Origin: Betaproteobacteria bacterium
Lineage (GTDB): Bacteria; Pseudomonadota; Gammaproteobacteria; Burkholderiales; SG8-39
DNA length: 64,000 nt
Direction of reading: 5' to 3'
NCBI GenBank assembly: GCA_016195915.1
Contig: JACPYS010000038.1
Coordinates: forward strand, 1-64,000
The notes under the pieces were generated by a model. It saw nothing but the letters and a program-made list of their open reading frames with translations. It was not told where the DNA came from and searched no databases. Below are positions 54,101 to 62,558 of this stretch, piece by piece; position 1 is the stretch's first letter; every line of letters starts with the position of its first letter. The translations under genes and the position numbers were made by a program.

Positions 54101-54734
54101 TCCAGACCAGCACGCCGTAGCGATCGGCTCGCGTCCGTTCCATTCCCTCCCATTCGTGCTGCGCCGAGACAGCGTCGACTTCGGCAGCTCCGACGAGCAC
54201 GTATCGCCTACGTTCTGAATTCAGAGGGTTGTCGTAGTTCAAATAGAAGAAGACGAGCGACGATGGAGCCGCCAGATCGCCGAAGAAGTCGGTGATGTTG
54301 CGCTGCGCCTCTTCAGGAGAAAAGCGATCGGCGAACTCCGCTGGCACTTCGTCGTCCGCTTCCTCCCGCCGAAACACTTGGTCGTAGGCCCAGGTGCCCA
54401 CGGTGAATGGCTTGATCGCGTCATCAATCGCTCGAACGGGGTTCTCGGGCGTGCTGAGAAATGACTTAGGCTCATGTTGGTACGGCAACGTCGCGGTCCC
54501 GCCAAATGTCTGAATGGTTCGCAAGCATGGGGGACGGTACTCGCCGGCGCGAAGAGACGCACAAGGCTGAGAGCGCAGGCCCTCTTCCTCGTCATCCTTC
54601 TTTCCCTCGCGAATGCCGTGGGCCTTGAGACCGTACTCTCCTGTGCAGAACACATTCGCGGACGGCCGATCGCACACGTGGCCATCCCACCCACGGTCAT
54701 GCCACGGCAGCCGCACTGAAAGGTGTTTCGCCAT
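51111..54734 (-). CDS. RecD-like SF1 helicase with C-terminal nuclease-like segment
   Basis: 1207 residues. The N-terminal ~110 residues start MAKHLSVRLPWHDRGWDGHV with scattered Cys and are not a known domain. About 110-600 is unassigned. The helicase core follows: motif I GGAGTGKTT near 615, motif II VVIDESSML near 703, CGDEQQLPPIG, and the RecD/UvrD-type VHKAQGSDF near 998 followed by LYTALTRFTRKL. The tail (about 1110-1207) has RRPDFTIP and YWEHWGML, a PD-(D/E)xK-like pattern seen at the end of some UvrD-family helicases, so it may cut DNA. GAGG precedes the ATG at 54734. Overall an ATP-driven DNA-processing enzyme, most likely for invading DNA. Confidence 0.85.
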   Translation of the reverse strand: MAKHLSVRLPWHDRGWDGHVCDRPSANVFCTGEYGLKAHGIREGKKDDEEEGLRSQPCASLRAGEYRPPCLRTIQTFGGTATLPYQHEPKSFLSTPENPVRAIDDAIKPFTVGTWAYDQVFRREEADDEVPAEFADRFSPEEAQRNITDFFGDLAAPSSLVFFYLNYDNPLNSERRRYVLVGAAEVDAVSAQHEWEGMERTRADRYGVLVWNRFLSHGFGEGRGCRIPYERYLNSGADYQSVLVEIPDDMSRHFKYVCRAFSDDEATILLQYLANALEQGRSGAAVEWDWTKQLSWVSTALNRAWKNRGLFPGMAAALETLGFQQATLYVRAQLVGKGVQDPRAHVLERIADSATETDDRWRRQFDNCRRALRALPEAVKTLLFDRLCLMDLTSQQMSRICGADLVPPDERRSAGLTFTASEVVENPYLIIEQYAPPDDDPIPFYRVDNGIFLPQTRGGATIPGIEDFASNDRRRIRAAIFNRLREARVRGHSFLPQGDVIQFLQELQLPGARMPLGVLTLAADLDFFEEGLRVVKDGDQVGWMLPIQKADEDEIRNRIAKLRGRKPLVWDAVDWLPLLPSMAGLPDDIATRARTGQVAALDNLAMQPFSVLVGGAGTGKTTVVATFIKALQSSPRPAKVLLLAPTGKAAVRLKKRIKDVAGLDLDPLTIHSYLVRNKWMDPSTFRLRRDGTPVVDGTTTVVIDESSMLDVPMLATVLRALDWTKVERSILCGDEQQLPPIGVGAPFKNIVDKLRGGGGGLSELSVNVRQIREGSVALQLAQQFSSSADRIAGDELLDRLRSGGVLGEDLQLWFFSDEHDLKRQLPQLAHTCVTELLTESGAGSTELAFGAAFDALHRIGSKDRTPTLDAFQILSPYRAGYFGSDELNRQIQGLLRAELLQQWRETLGKVSGRRYVRHDKVLQTQNKRLMQRDKKAWDRVTRSNVDLFVANGELGLVYQIDEFKKHRFARVSFETSANVSVTVDQGWAEDWLDLGYAMSVHKAQGSDFFGVLLVLPAEERQLLISRELLYTALTRFTRKLYLLVQGSPGDLKVLERGAWQGSSEYFRRNTSLYHLREAVKEIDDYRPERRIHKTLLRELVASKSELLIANRLAELRVPYHYEFKLVASDGSIRRPDFTIPIETADGPDVRYWEHWGMLGNPDYDASVTRRLAWYEKHGLRDKLIQTDERGGFDSTKVDEIIREHLLP

Positions 54735-54812
54735 TCAACCTCGGTCATTCCCAACAACAGCCGAACGCAACGAGGGGCAGCGCCTTTGTCAGGGTCATTG
54801 GCCGCTCCTGTC

Positions 54813-55004
54813 TCACTTGGGCCGTCCGGCGGCGCCCTTCCGAACCCACTCGTCGACCTCGGACAGTTTGAACTTCCAGAGCTTGCCTACCTTTCGAGCG
54901 GGCAGACCCTTCCGATCGATCCATCGATAGACGGAGTCCTTCGTCACCCCGAGGTGCTGGGCGAGTTCGTCGACGGAAACCCACGGCTCGGTCTTCGGAG
55001 ACAT
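54813..55004 (-). CDS. Excisionase/MerR-type helix-turn-helix protein
   Basis: 63 residues from the ATG at 55004. VSVDELAQHLGVTKDSVYRW followed by LPARKVGKLWKFKLSEVDEW is the classic excisionase-family DNA-binding domain. No good ribosome site precedes this ATG; an in-frame start at 55070 would add 22 residues. It is the first gene of the helicase-GTPase cassette, 78 bp before the RecD-like gene, so it is the likely regulator of that cassette. The same type of protein precedes several defence operons. Confidence 0.75.
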   Translation of the reverse strand: MSPKTEPWVSVDELAQHLGVTKDSVYRWIDRKGLPARKVGKLWKFKLSEVDEWVRKGAAGRPK

Positions 55005-55612
55005 TTGGCGTGCGCGGCGGGATTGTCCACCGATGAGCGGCAGTCTAGCAGTGCAAAGCTCATCCAACAATAGTCCTCAATAGTCGGCGATAGTCTGACA
55101 CGTCGTAGGCCGCAGATCGGCTGCGACACTCGGTTTCCCGACGGCATCTGCAGCGAAGGGAGCGCGCGTGGGAGCGGTCCGGTTCAGACTCCGTGAATCA
55201 CAGTACTGATCGGCCGCAGACTCCGAATGCAAGGCTTGGGGTCGCCACAGAAGCGCGGTCGACCGTAGCCCAAGCCGATCAGCCGCTACCGGCGCCAGCT
55301 CGAGGCGGCTAACCGCGACAAGGTGATCGTGTTCTGCGGAGAACACTTCGGGGTCTTCAGGAACTACGAAGTCATGATGCTCGTCTGGGTCGCGGTGCGC
55401 GCTCGCTCCTTGATGGGAGTGTCGCGGCAGACGCTGCTCGATCGCTGCCGCGCGCGCTTCCCTTCAAAAGCGTCCGGGCCTTCCGCTCGCCAAACGCTTC
55501 CGCCAACCCCTGACCGAATAGCCAACCGCCGACCGCCCCACCCGGCAGACCAGTGCTCCTCAACTCCGAATCTCAGCTTGGGCAAGGCTCGAATATTGGT
55601 TAACCTCCGCCC
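55005..55612. other. Intergenic with a possible transposase relic
   Basis: 608 bp without an intact gene. On the plus strand a frame open from 55269 to 55616 translates as PKPISRYRRQLEAANRDKVI and onwards with a protein-like composition for about 60 residues, then turns to low-quality sequence. It lacks a start and looks like the C-terminal part of a broken gene, perhaps a transposase. It lies at the right edge of the lower-GC island and may be what is left of the element that brought it. The region also serves as promoter space for the cassette to its left. Confidence 0.3.
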
Positions 55613-56623
55613 ATGAACCAGCGTTACTTGAAAGTCTTTGGCGCCGTGATACGCACCGGCATTTGGCACCCAACCCTGCTTGCCGCAGGATTCGCGCTCT
55701 GCGGCTGCTTCGGCACGGCGCACGCGCAGCCGTTTCCGTCACGCCCGATCACGCTCGTCGTGCCCCAGCCGCCCGGTGGCGCAAACGACCGCACGATGCG
55801 CCTCATCGGCGAGCGGCTGCAGCAGCTATGGAGCCAGTCCGTGATCGTTGATTTCAAGCCCGGCGGCGGCGTCATCGTCGGCTCGCAGTTTGTCGCTCGC
55901 AGCGCGCCCGACGGGCACACCATCGGACTGATCACCGGCGCGCATACCATCAATCCCGCCATCCGCAAGGACCTGCCTTACGACGCGCTCAAGGACTTCG
56001 CCCCGGTGGCGCGCATCGGGTACTACATCATCGGATTGGTTGCCCACCCCTCGCTCGCGGCCAATACGGTGGCGGAGCTGATTGCACTCGCCAGGCAGAA
56101 ACCGGGTGAACTGCACTACGGCTCGAACGGCATCGGCACCTCTGCCCATCTTTCCGGCGAACTGCTGAAGATCATGGCGGGGATCGACCTGCAACACATC
56201 CCGTACAACGGCGGCGCCCCCTTGTATCGCGACATGATTGCCGCCAGGGTGCCCGTAGCCTTCGCGATCATGGGTTCCGCCATGCCCTACGTGAAGCAGG
56301 AGCGCATGAAGCTGCTCGCCCTGACCAATCCGAGGCGCAGCGAGGTGTATCCCGAGGTTGCCGTCGTTGCCGAGACGCTGCCGGGATTCGAGATGACGAC
56401 CTGGGTGGGATTCGCGGTGCCGGCGGCGACTCCAAGAGACCTCGTGCAGCGTCTCTCGAGCGACGTGCTCAAGGTGCTGGGTGAGGCGAGCCTGCGCCGG
56501 CAGTTCGCGGAACTCGGGATCGAGGCCGCCACGCTGCCGGCGCCGGAGTTCGCGGCATTCGTGCGTGCCGATCTCGAGCGCGTGCGCCGCATCGTGCAAC
56601 AATCCGGCATCAAGGGGGAGTGA
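55613..56623 (+). CDS. Bug/TctC-family periplasmic solute receptor (6)
   Basis: 336 residues. Signal peptide with hydrophobic stretch to GTAHAQPFPSRP. Landmarks: FPSRPITLVVPQPPGG, VDFKPGGGVIVG, DGHTIGLITGA, HIPYNGGAPL. Its stop overlaps the start of the FAD oxidoreductase gene (TGATG), so ligand and enzyme substrate are probably linked. Confidence 0.92.
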   Translation: MNQRYLKVFGAVIRTGIWHPTLLAAGFALCGCFGTAHAQPFPSRPITLVVPQPPGGANDRTMRLIGERLQQLWSQSVIVDFKPGGGVIVGSQFVARSAPDGHTIGLITGAHTINPAIRKDLPYDALKDFAPVARIGYYIIGLVAHPSLAANTVAELIALARQKPGELHYGSNGIGTSAHLSGELLKIMAGIDLQHIPYNGGAPLYRDMIAARVPVAFAIMGSAMPYVKQERMKLLALTNPRRSEVYPEVAVVAETLPGFEMTTWVGFAVPAATPRDLVQRLSSDVLKVLGEASLRRQFAELGIEAATLPAPEFAAFVRADLERVRRIVQQSGIKGE

Positions 56624-58026
56624 TGCAAACCTACCGCCTGGCGCGGGACATCCCGGTCGAGGATGGCTACGACGTGGTCGTGGCGGGAGGCGGGCCGGCC
56701 GGCTCGGCTGCCGCGGTCTGCGCGGCGCGCCTTGGCGCAAAGACTCTGCTCGTCGAAACCACCGGCTGCCTGGGCGGCATGGGAACTTCGGGCCTGGTGC
56801 CCTCCTTCGGGCCGATTTCAGACGGCGAGCGCATGCTGGTCGGCGGCTTCATGAAGGAGCTGGTCGAAACGATGTACTCCCGCGGCCTGTTCGGCCCGCA
56901 CGTGGTTCCCGATTTCTTCGACAAGCAACTCAACCGCTGGATACCGTTCAAGCCCGAAGGTCTGAAGCGCGTGCTGGACGAGTTCGTGGTGAACGCAGGC
57001 GCCGAGCTGCGCTTTTTTACCCGGGTCATCGATGCCGACGTGAGCGGGCATCGCGTCAACGGCGTGGTCATCAGCAACGTCGAAGGCTATCGCTACATTC
57101 GCGCCAGGACCTACGTCGACGCCACCGGTGACGCGGCGCTCGCGGCCCTCGCCGGAGCGCAGTGCAAGGTGGTGCTGCGCGACACGGACACCGTGGCGCC
57201 GAGCACACTGTGTTCGCTTTTTGCCGGCATCAACTGGGACCATCCCGATTACGGCGAGGACTGGCAGGGTATCGACGCCGTGAAGAACCGCACCAAGACC
57301 GAACTCCTGCGCCGCGCCATCGAAGAACGCCACTTCTCGCAGCAAGACCGCTTCATGCCCGGCATGAACAAGACCGGACGCTCGAGCGGCGCGCTGAACG
57401 CGGGGCATGTGTTCAACCTGAATCCCTTGAGCGTGCGCAGCCTGACCGAGGGCATGATCTTCGGCCGCAAGCTGGCGTTGGAATACGAGGCGTTCTACCG
57501 CAAGTACGTGCCGGGCTGCGAGAATATCGAGCACCTTGCCACCGCGCCCGTCATGGGCGTGCGCGATTCCCGGCGCATCGTCGGCGAGTTCGAACTCACG
57601 ATGGAGGACTTCCGCGCGCGCCGCCAGTTCCCCGACCAGGTGGCGGTGTACAACCGGCCCACGGACGTGCATCCCACCAATGCCTCGAACGCGGAGTACG
57701 AGCGCTTCCTGCAAGACTTCCACGGCAAGGACAACCTCGGCCGCGGGCATTGCGTCGGCATTCCCTACAGCATATTGGTGCCGAGGGGATGGGAGAACCT
57801 GTGGGCCGCGGGACGCTGCCACTCCAGCGACTCCAGGGTGCACGGCTCGATTCGCGCCCAGTCGGCGGCCTACATGATGGGGCAGGCCGCGGCCACCGCG
57901 GCTTGCCAGTCGATCGCCACCGGCCAACCCGCCTGCGAGCTGGACACGGCAAGCCTGGTGGAGACTCTGCGGCGCGAGGGAGCCTACCTGCCGCAACCTT
58001 CGCTCAGCAAGACGATGACGCGATAG
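56623..58026 (+). CDS. FAD-dependent oxidoreductase (FAD_oxidored family)
   Basis: 467 residues. The FAD site DVVVAGGGPAGSAAAVCAAR is at 20-40, then TTGCLGGMGTSG, VDATGDAALAALAGA and, near the end, GRCHSSDSRVHGSIRAQSAA. These match the FAD-dependent family with the VDATGDG motif, members of which oxidise or dehydrate unknown small molecules. The ATG at 56623 overlaps the Bug stop; a GTG one codon earlier is possible. Confidence 0.85.
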   Translation: MQTYRLARDIPVEDGYDVVVAGGGPAGSAAAVCAARLGAKTLLVETTGCLGGMGTSGLVPSFGPISDGERMLVGGFMKELVETMYSRGLFGPHVVPDFFDKQLNRWIPFKPEGLKRVLDEFVVNAGAELRFFTRVIDADVSGHRVNGVVISNVEGYRYIRARTYVDATGDAALAALAGAQCKVVLRDTDTVAPSTLCSLFAGINWDHPDYGEDWQGIDAVKNRTKTELLRRAIEERHFSQQDRFMPGMNKTGRSSGALNAGHVFNLNPLSVRSLTEGMIFGRKLALEYEAFYRKYVPGCENIEHLATAPVMGVRDSRRIVGEFELTMEDFRARRQFPDQVAVYNRPTDVHPTNASNAEYERFLQDFHGKDNLGRGHCVGIPYSILVPRGWENLWAAGRCHSSDSRVHGSIRAQSAAYMMGQAAATAACQSIATGQPACELDTASLVETLRREGAYLPQPSLSKTMTR

Positions 58027-58047
58027 GTACCCGGCGGGCATCGCTCG

Positions 58048-58677
58048 TTAGCGGAAACCTTCTACCGCCAGCCTCGACCCCAGAGCAACGAACATCGCGC
58101 CGATCGCGCGGTTCAACCATCGCGCGAGAGGCCCCGACCAGCGCAGCCGCAGCGCGACGCGCGCGGCCATCCACGCGACCAGCAGATTCCAGAGCGTGCC
58201 GTTCACGTTGAATAGCGCTCCGAGGAACAGGAAAGCGACCGCCTTGTCGGGCGCATCCGGTGCGATGAACTGCGGCAGGAACGCGAGGAAGAAAAGCGCC
58301 ACCTTCGGATTGAGCACGTTGGTGAGAAAACCCTGCGCGAACACCGTGCGCAGCGCCACGGACGGCAACGCCGGCGCTCCGCGTGTCTGGGTAGTCGAGG
58401 CGAGGAGCGACAGGCCGACGTAGACGAGGTAAGCGGCACCAGCCCACTTGAGAACCGTGAAAGCGGTCGCGGATGCCGCGAGGAGCGCCGACACACCGAG
58501 TGCGGCAGCGGCCGTGTGCACCCAGCAGCCGGCGCCGATTCCCAGTGCGGCGGCCGCGCCCGCGCGCCAGCCTTGCGACGCGCTGCGTGCGACGATGTAA
58601 AGCGTGTCAGGCCCGGGCGTCATGTTGAGGAGCAGTCCTGCGACGACGAACAGGAACAGATCAGTGGTGCCGAACAT
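58048..58677 (-). CDS. LysE/RhtB-family amino acid exporter
   Basis: 209 residues, six hydrophobic segments. The N-terminal LLLNMTPGPDTLYIVARSAS and GIGAGCWVHTAAAALG are the signature of the family, which exports amino acids such as threonine, homoserine or leucine across the inner membrane. It converges on the FAD oxidoreductase gene. Specific substrate unknown. Confidence 0.92.
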   Translation of the reverse strand: MFGTTDLFLFVVAGLLLNMTPGPDTLYIVARSASQGWRAGAAAALGIGAGCWVHTAAAALGVSALLAASATAFTVLKWAGAAYLVYVGLSLLASTTQTRGAPALPSVALRTVFAQGFLTNVLNPKVALFFLAFLPQFIAPDAPDKAVAFLFLGALFNVNGTLWNLLVAWMAARVALRLRWSGPLARWLNRAIGAMFVALGSRLAVEGFR

Positions 58678-58713
58678 GGGGAAAAATGTACCATGGCGCG
58701 GCGGATAACGTGC

Positions 58714-60714
58714 TCATACCGAATTCCCTGCCGCATGCCCATCCGCCGTTGCAGCCAGCATATCCCGCGGCGACAGGCAATCGCCAACCGGGATTACCCG
58801 GATCCCCATTTCCCGCAACGGCGCCAGGAGTGCGTCGTTGCGCGATCGGGGCGTCGAGTAGGCGAGGAACGCAAGATTCTCGATCGTCCGGACCTCGCCC
58901 GTGTAGACATGGCGGTATCCAAGCACTCCGTCTTCGAACGAGCCGCTCCATACCGGCTCGCACAGGAACACCATTTCGATGCGCTTGTGCGACAGCCGCC
59001 GCAAGACGCCCTGGCGGGCGACGATCGACATGTCGTCAGCGATCGCGGAGCGGGGCGTGATGATGACGACGCGACTGAAGATGGCGTGCAGGCGTTCAGC
59101 CGCAGCATAGGTCCCTTCGCTGTGATCCATATCGAACACGACGGCGGTTCCCGGCTGCCGCGCGGCCAAACCGATCAAGCCCGCCATGGCGCTGCGCAGA
59201 TCGGGCACCCAGCCCGCCTCGGCCACTTCTGGCGGCAACCACGACGGCGGCAGCATCGCAGCGCCCGTTGCGAGTATCACCGCGTCTGGTTTCAACTGAC
59301 CGACCGTACTCGCATCGGCCAACACGCCAAGCTCGACACGGGCGCCAGCCCGTTGGGCCGACACGGTTTGGTAGTCGTAGATGCTGCTGACCTCTTCTCC
59401 GCCCGGCAGCAACGAACGAAGCCATGCCTTGCCTCCGATATTTGCGGAACTTCCGAAGACGGTGACCTCATGGCCGCGAGCCGCCGCAACCCATGCCGCT
59501 TCCATGCCGGCGATGCCGGCGCCGATCACGACCACACGCATCGATCTATCCGCCTTGCGAGGCCAGAAATCGACCTCGTCGACCTGCCCCACGCGCGGAT
59601 TGTTGACGCAGGAGATCGGGGCATGCCGCGTGATGATGGTGTCCCAGCAGGTGTTGCACGAGACACAGTAACGGATGTCGTTTGTGCGACCGCTCGCGGC
59701 CTTGACCGGCCATGCCGGATCGGCCACCAGCGATCGCCCGAGGCCGATCAATTCGGCTTCGCCCCGCAGCAGGATTCCCTCCGCTTCGGCCGGGTCGGTA
59801 ATGCGTCCGAGCGCCACGTGCGTTACGTCGGGAACCGACCGACGCAATGTTCTGATCAGATCGAGGTACGGCATCCTCGGACCATAGCGGTCCGGAACGT
59901 GCATCTCGAGGCTGGCTGCATGCGTGCCTTGCGCGAAGCAGACATAGTCGATTTCGCCGGACGCCGCCAACAGCGGCGCGATGATGGCCGCTTCCGCCGG
60001 GCCAATGCCGCCGGGCATGCCGTCATCGCCGGGAAGCTTCAGGCCGATGATGAACGAACTGCCGCAAGCCGAACGGATCGCAGCGACGATTTCAGCAACG
60101 AAGCGCGTGCGGTTCTCCCAGCTGCCGCCATAGGCGTCATCGCGATGGTTCGACTGCGGCGACAGGAATTGGTGGAACAGATGGCCGTGTCCGCAGGAAA
60201 GCTCGACACCACTGAAGCCGCAGCGCTTGAGCCGCGCCGACGACGTGGCGAAGTCCTCGACGAATCGACGAATTTCCCTCGCGAGCAGCGCTCTCGGCAC
60301 TGACCAGCTCAAGTCATCGGCCAGCACCGATGGAGCGATCGCGTTGAGATGCCGTCCGACGTGATGGCGCGCGCGCCCCGGGTCCTGTATCTGCCCCAGC
60401 AAGCGGCAATCGTGCATCTCGACCGCGTCGGCCCAGCGCTGCAATCCGTCGAGATTGGCGTCGTCGAAGACGTGGGTCTTGCCCGGCACCGACTGCAGCA
60501 CCGACATCGACAGCGGCTCCGAGACGATCATGGCGGCACCGCCGCGCGCGCGGTTTGCGTAGTACTGGATCTGTTCCGGCATCACGCGGCCATCGCGCAC
60601 GGTTAGCGTCGTCATCGACGCATGCACCACGCGATTGCGCAGGCGCTTGCCCGCGATTTCGAACGGCGTCTGCAGCAATGGCGTCTGGCCGCCTTCGGTT
60701 TCGAAGCTCGTCAC
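58714..60714 (-). CDS. NADH:flavin oxidoreductase, OYE + FAD/NAD domain (second copy)
   Basis: 666 residues from a GTG at 60714; no ATG or clear ribosome site is available in frame near the domain start, so this start is uncertain. The FMN barrel has NRVVHASMTT, GFSGVELSCGHGHLFHQFLS and DAYGGSWENRTRF. The linker has four Cys (CVSCNTC and ISC, giving C-x2-C-x2-C-x11-C), so a [4Fe-4S] cluster is likely, in contrast to the paralogue at 28412. The C-terminal half has VVIGAGIAGMEAAWVAAARG. It follows the Bug gene at 60740 by 25 bp on the same strand, in an operon with that receptor and the hydrolase at 61738. Confidence 0.85.
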   Translation of the reverse strand: MTSFETEGGQTPLLQTPFEIAGKRLRNRVVHASMTTLTVRDGRVMPEQIQYYANRARGGAAMIVSEPLSMSVLQSVPGKTHVFDDANLDGLQRWADAVEMHDCRLLGQIQDPGRARHHVGRHLNAIAPSVLADDLSWSVPRALLAREIRRFVEDFATSSARLKRCGFSGVELSCGHGHLFHQFLSPQSNHRDDAYGGSWENRTRFVAEIVAAIRSACGSSFIIGLKLPGDDGMPGGIGPAEAAIIAPLLAASGEIDYVCFAQGTHAASLEMHVPDRYGPRMPYLDLIRTLRRSVPDVTHVALGRITDPAEAEGILLRGEAELIGLGRSLVADPAWPVKAASGRTNDIRYCVSCNTCWDTIITRHAPISCVNNPRVGQVDEVDFWPRKADRSMRVVVIGAGIAGMEAAWVAAARGHEVTVFGSSANIGGKAWLRSLLPGGEEVSSIYDYQTVSAQRAGARVELGVLADASTVGQLKPDAVILATGAAMLPPSWLPPEVAEAGWVPDLRSAMAGLIGLAARQPGTAVVFDMDHSEGTYAAAERLHAIFSRVVIITPRSAIADDMSIVARQGVLRRLSHKRIEMVFLCEPVWSGSFEDGVLGYRHVYTGEVRTIENLAFLAYSTPRSRNDALLAPLREMGIRVIPVGDCLSPRDMLAATADGHAAGNSV

Positions 60715-60739
60715 GTCGCGGCGGATACGGCGCAGCCGG

Positions 60740-61741
60740 TCATTCGGCCTTGATGTTGCCGGCTCGAACCACCGCCCTCCATTTGGCCGATTCCTTTGCA
60801 AAGAAGGAAGCGAACTGGGCGGCCGACCCACCGAGCGGCACGGCGCCCACGGATTCGAGACGCGCGAGCACGTCGGGCGAGGCCAGCGCGGCATTGACCG
60901 ACTGGTTGAAACGCTCGACGACCGCGCCCTGCAGATTGGCCGGCCCGAAGATGCCCCACCAGACCGACACGATGAACTCCGGCATGCCTTGCTCGCCGAA
61001 CGTCGGCACATTCGGCAATTGCCTGGTCCGCTCGGCACTCGCCATGCCCAGAGCCTTCAGCGTTCCCGCCTTCAGATGCGGCAGCGCGTTGAGCTGGTTG
61101 GTGAACATCAGCTGCACTCGCCCGGCTTGAAGATCGGTCAGGGCCGGCGCACCGCCGCGATAGGGAATGTGCTTGATACTTGTGCCCGCTCTGGTGTTGA
61201 ACATCTCGGCGGCCAGGTGCTCGGTCGTACCGCCGCCTCCCGAAGCGAAGTTCAGCGTGTCCCCCGCGCCCTTGGCCAGGGCAAGCAACTCGGAGACTGT
61301 ATTGGCCGGCAGGGCGGGATGCGCGAGCAGCACGGTGCCGACCGATCCGACCAGTGCGATGGGCAACAGGTCGCGGTCCGGATCGTAATTGAGATTGGTG
61401 TAAAGACTGCCGTTGACCGAATTGCCGGTGGAACCCATCAGCAGCGTATAGCCGTCGGCGTCCGACTTGGCTACGAACGACGCAGCGACGTTGCCGCCCG
61501 CGCCGGTGCGGTTTTCTACGATCACCGGCTGACCGAGATGTTTGACAAGCTCTGCGCCGATCACTCGCGCGACGATGTCGACCGCGCCGCCGGGCCCGAA
61601 TGGGACCATCAGGCGGATCGGCTTGGCGGGATATTGCTGGGCGCTTGCGACAGACGCAGCCATCGCAGACACGCCGGCTGCAATGCTGAACAGGGCTGCT
61701 TTGCCCGATCGGATCAGTAACAGGCGTCGAGTCTTATTCAT
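60740..61741 (-). CDS. Bug/TctC-family periplasmic solute receptor (7)
   Basis: 333 residues. Signal with a long hydrophobic stretch to SVASAQQYPAKP. Landmarks: YPAKPIRLMVPFGPGG, VIVENRTGAGGN, DGYTLLMGST, HIPYRGGAPA. The ATG overlaps the stop of the isochorismatase-fold gene by 4 nt. Middle gene of the operon 62319-58714. Confidence 0.92.
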   Translation of the reverse strand: MNKTRRLLLIRSGKAALFSIAAGVSAMAASVASAQQYPAKPIRLMVPFGPGGAVDIVARVIGAELVKHLGQPVIVENRTGAGGNVAASFVAKSDADGYTLLMGSTGNSVNGSLYTNLNYDPDRDLLPIALVGSVGTVLLAHPALPANTVSELLALAKGAGDTLNFASGGGGTTEHLAAEMFNTRAGTSIKHIPYRGGAPALTDLQAGRVQLMFTNQLNALPHLKAGTLKALGMASAERTRQLPNVPTFGEQGMPEFIVSVWWGIFGPANLQGAVVERFNQSVNAALASPDVLARLESVGAVPLGGSAAQFASFFAKESAKWRAVVRAGNIKAE

Positions 61742-62319
61742 GCGGAAAATTCAACCTGGTCGGAGGTCGTCACCGTGCAGAACCGCCCGAGGCTGCCGAT
61801 GGAGTTGCGGTGCTCCTCGGCCGAATGGGCCGCACAGCAGTCCTCGAGCAGGACCATGGCGTAATCGCGATCGTGGCCATCGCGCACCGTCGCCTGCACC
61901 ACCGCCTGCGTCGATACGCCCGAGCAGAAGATGCGCTCGATCCGGCTGGCCCTGAGATAGGTCTCGAGATCAGTGGAGTAGAAGGGACTGACGCGGTGCT
62001 TGGTGATGAGCCAGTCGCCGTCCCTGCGCCCCAGCCGCGGGTGGATCTCGACGCCCGCCGAGCCGAGGCGGAACAGGCCGTTCGCCCTTGCCGGCGCAAA
62101 CACCGGGGAGCCTGCCGGGCACTCGGCGTAGTCGGGCGAGAAGCCGACACGCACGAAGCCGATGCCGACGCCGGCGGTGCGCGCTTTTTCAATCGCCTGC
62201 GCGGTTCGCTCCAGAATCCGGCGTTCCTTCACCTGTGCGCCGAGCGGCGATTTGCCGTTGGGCCCCTCCTCGCTCACGAGGTCGTTCTGCATGTCGAGCA
62301 CCAGATAGACGGATTTCAT
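61738..62319 (-). CDS. Isochorismatase-fold hydrolase with Cys replaced by Val
   Basis: 193 residues. The Asp of LVLDMQNDLVSEEG and the Lys of ITKHRVSPFYST are in place. The catalytic Cys expected after ST in FCSGVSTQAVVQATVRDG is Val, so the thiol mechanism of amidohydrolases in this family is not available; isochorismatases proper also lack this Cys. GGGAGG lies 6 nt before the ATG at 62319; the frame is open to 62520 without a ribosome site. First gene of an operon with a Bug receptor and an OYE-type enzyme. Confidence 0.83.
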   Translation of the reverse strand: MKSVYLVLDMQNDLVSEEGPNGKSPLGAQVKERRILERTAQAIEKARTAGVGIGFVRVGFSPDYAECPAGSPVFAPARANGLFRLGSAGVEIHPRLGRRDGDWLITKHRVSPFYSTDLETYLRASRIERIFCSGVSTQAVVQATVRDGHDRDYAMVLLEDCCAAHSAEEHRNSIGSLGRFCTVTTSDQVEFSA

Positions 62320-62558
62320 TGACTTGCCTCCCGTGCAGTTATCGTCCGGCTTCAGACGCGCGCCGCAAGCAGTGCGTCGATCTGCATCATGCGCCCCGGC
62401 AGATCCGGGCGCTACTGTGTCATCGGTTCGGTCACATTGCACGTTGTTGCTTGATCGTCCCCAAATCATGGCTCTTTTTTGATACACTATGCCAGCTTCG
62501 TTGCCGGTCTTGCGGGGCATGAATTGCGGTTGGCACGACGGCGAAAGCGCGAACTCAC

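Noticed and set aside
62320-62558. Toxin gene to pair with the HigA-like protein at 62559
   Set aside because: The 239-bp region has no plausible frame with a ribosome site; only short shadow frames.
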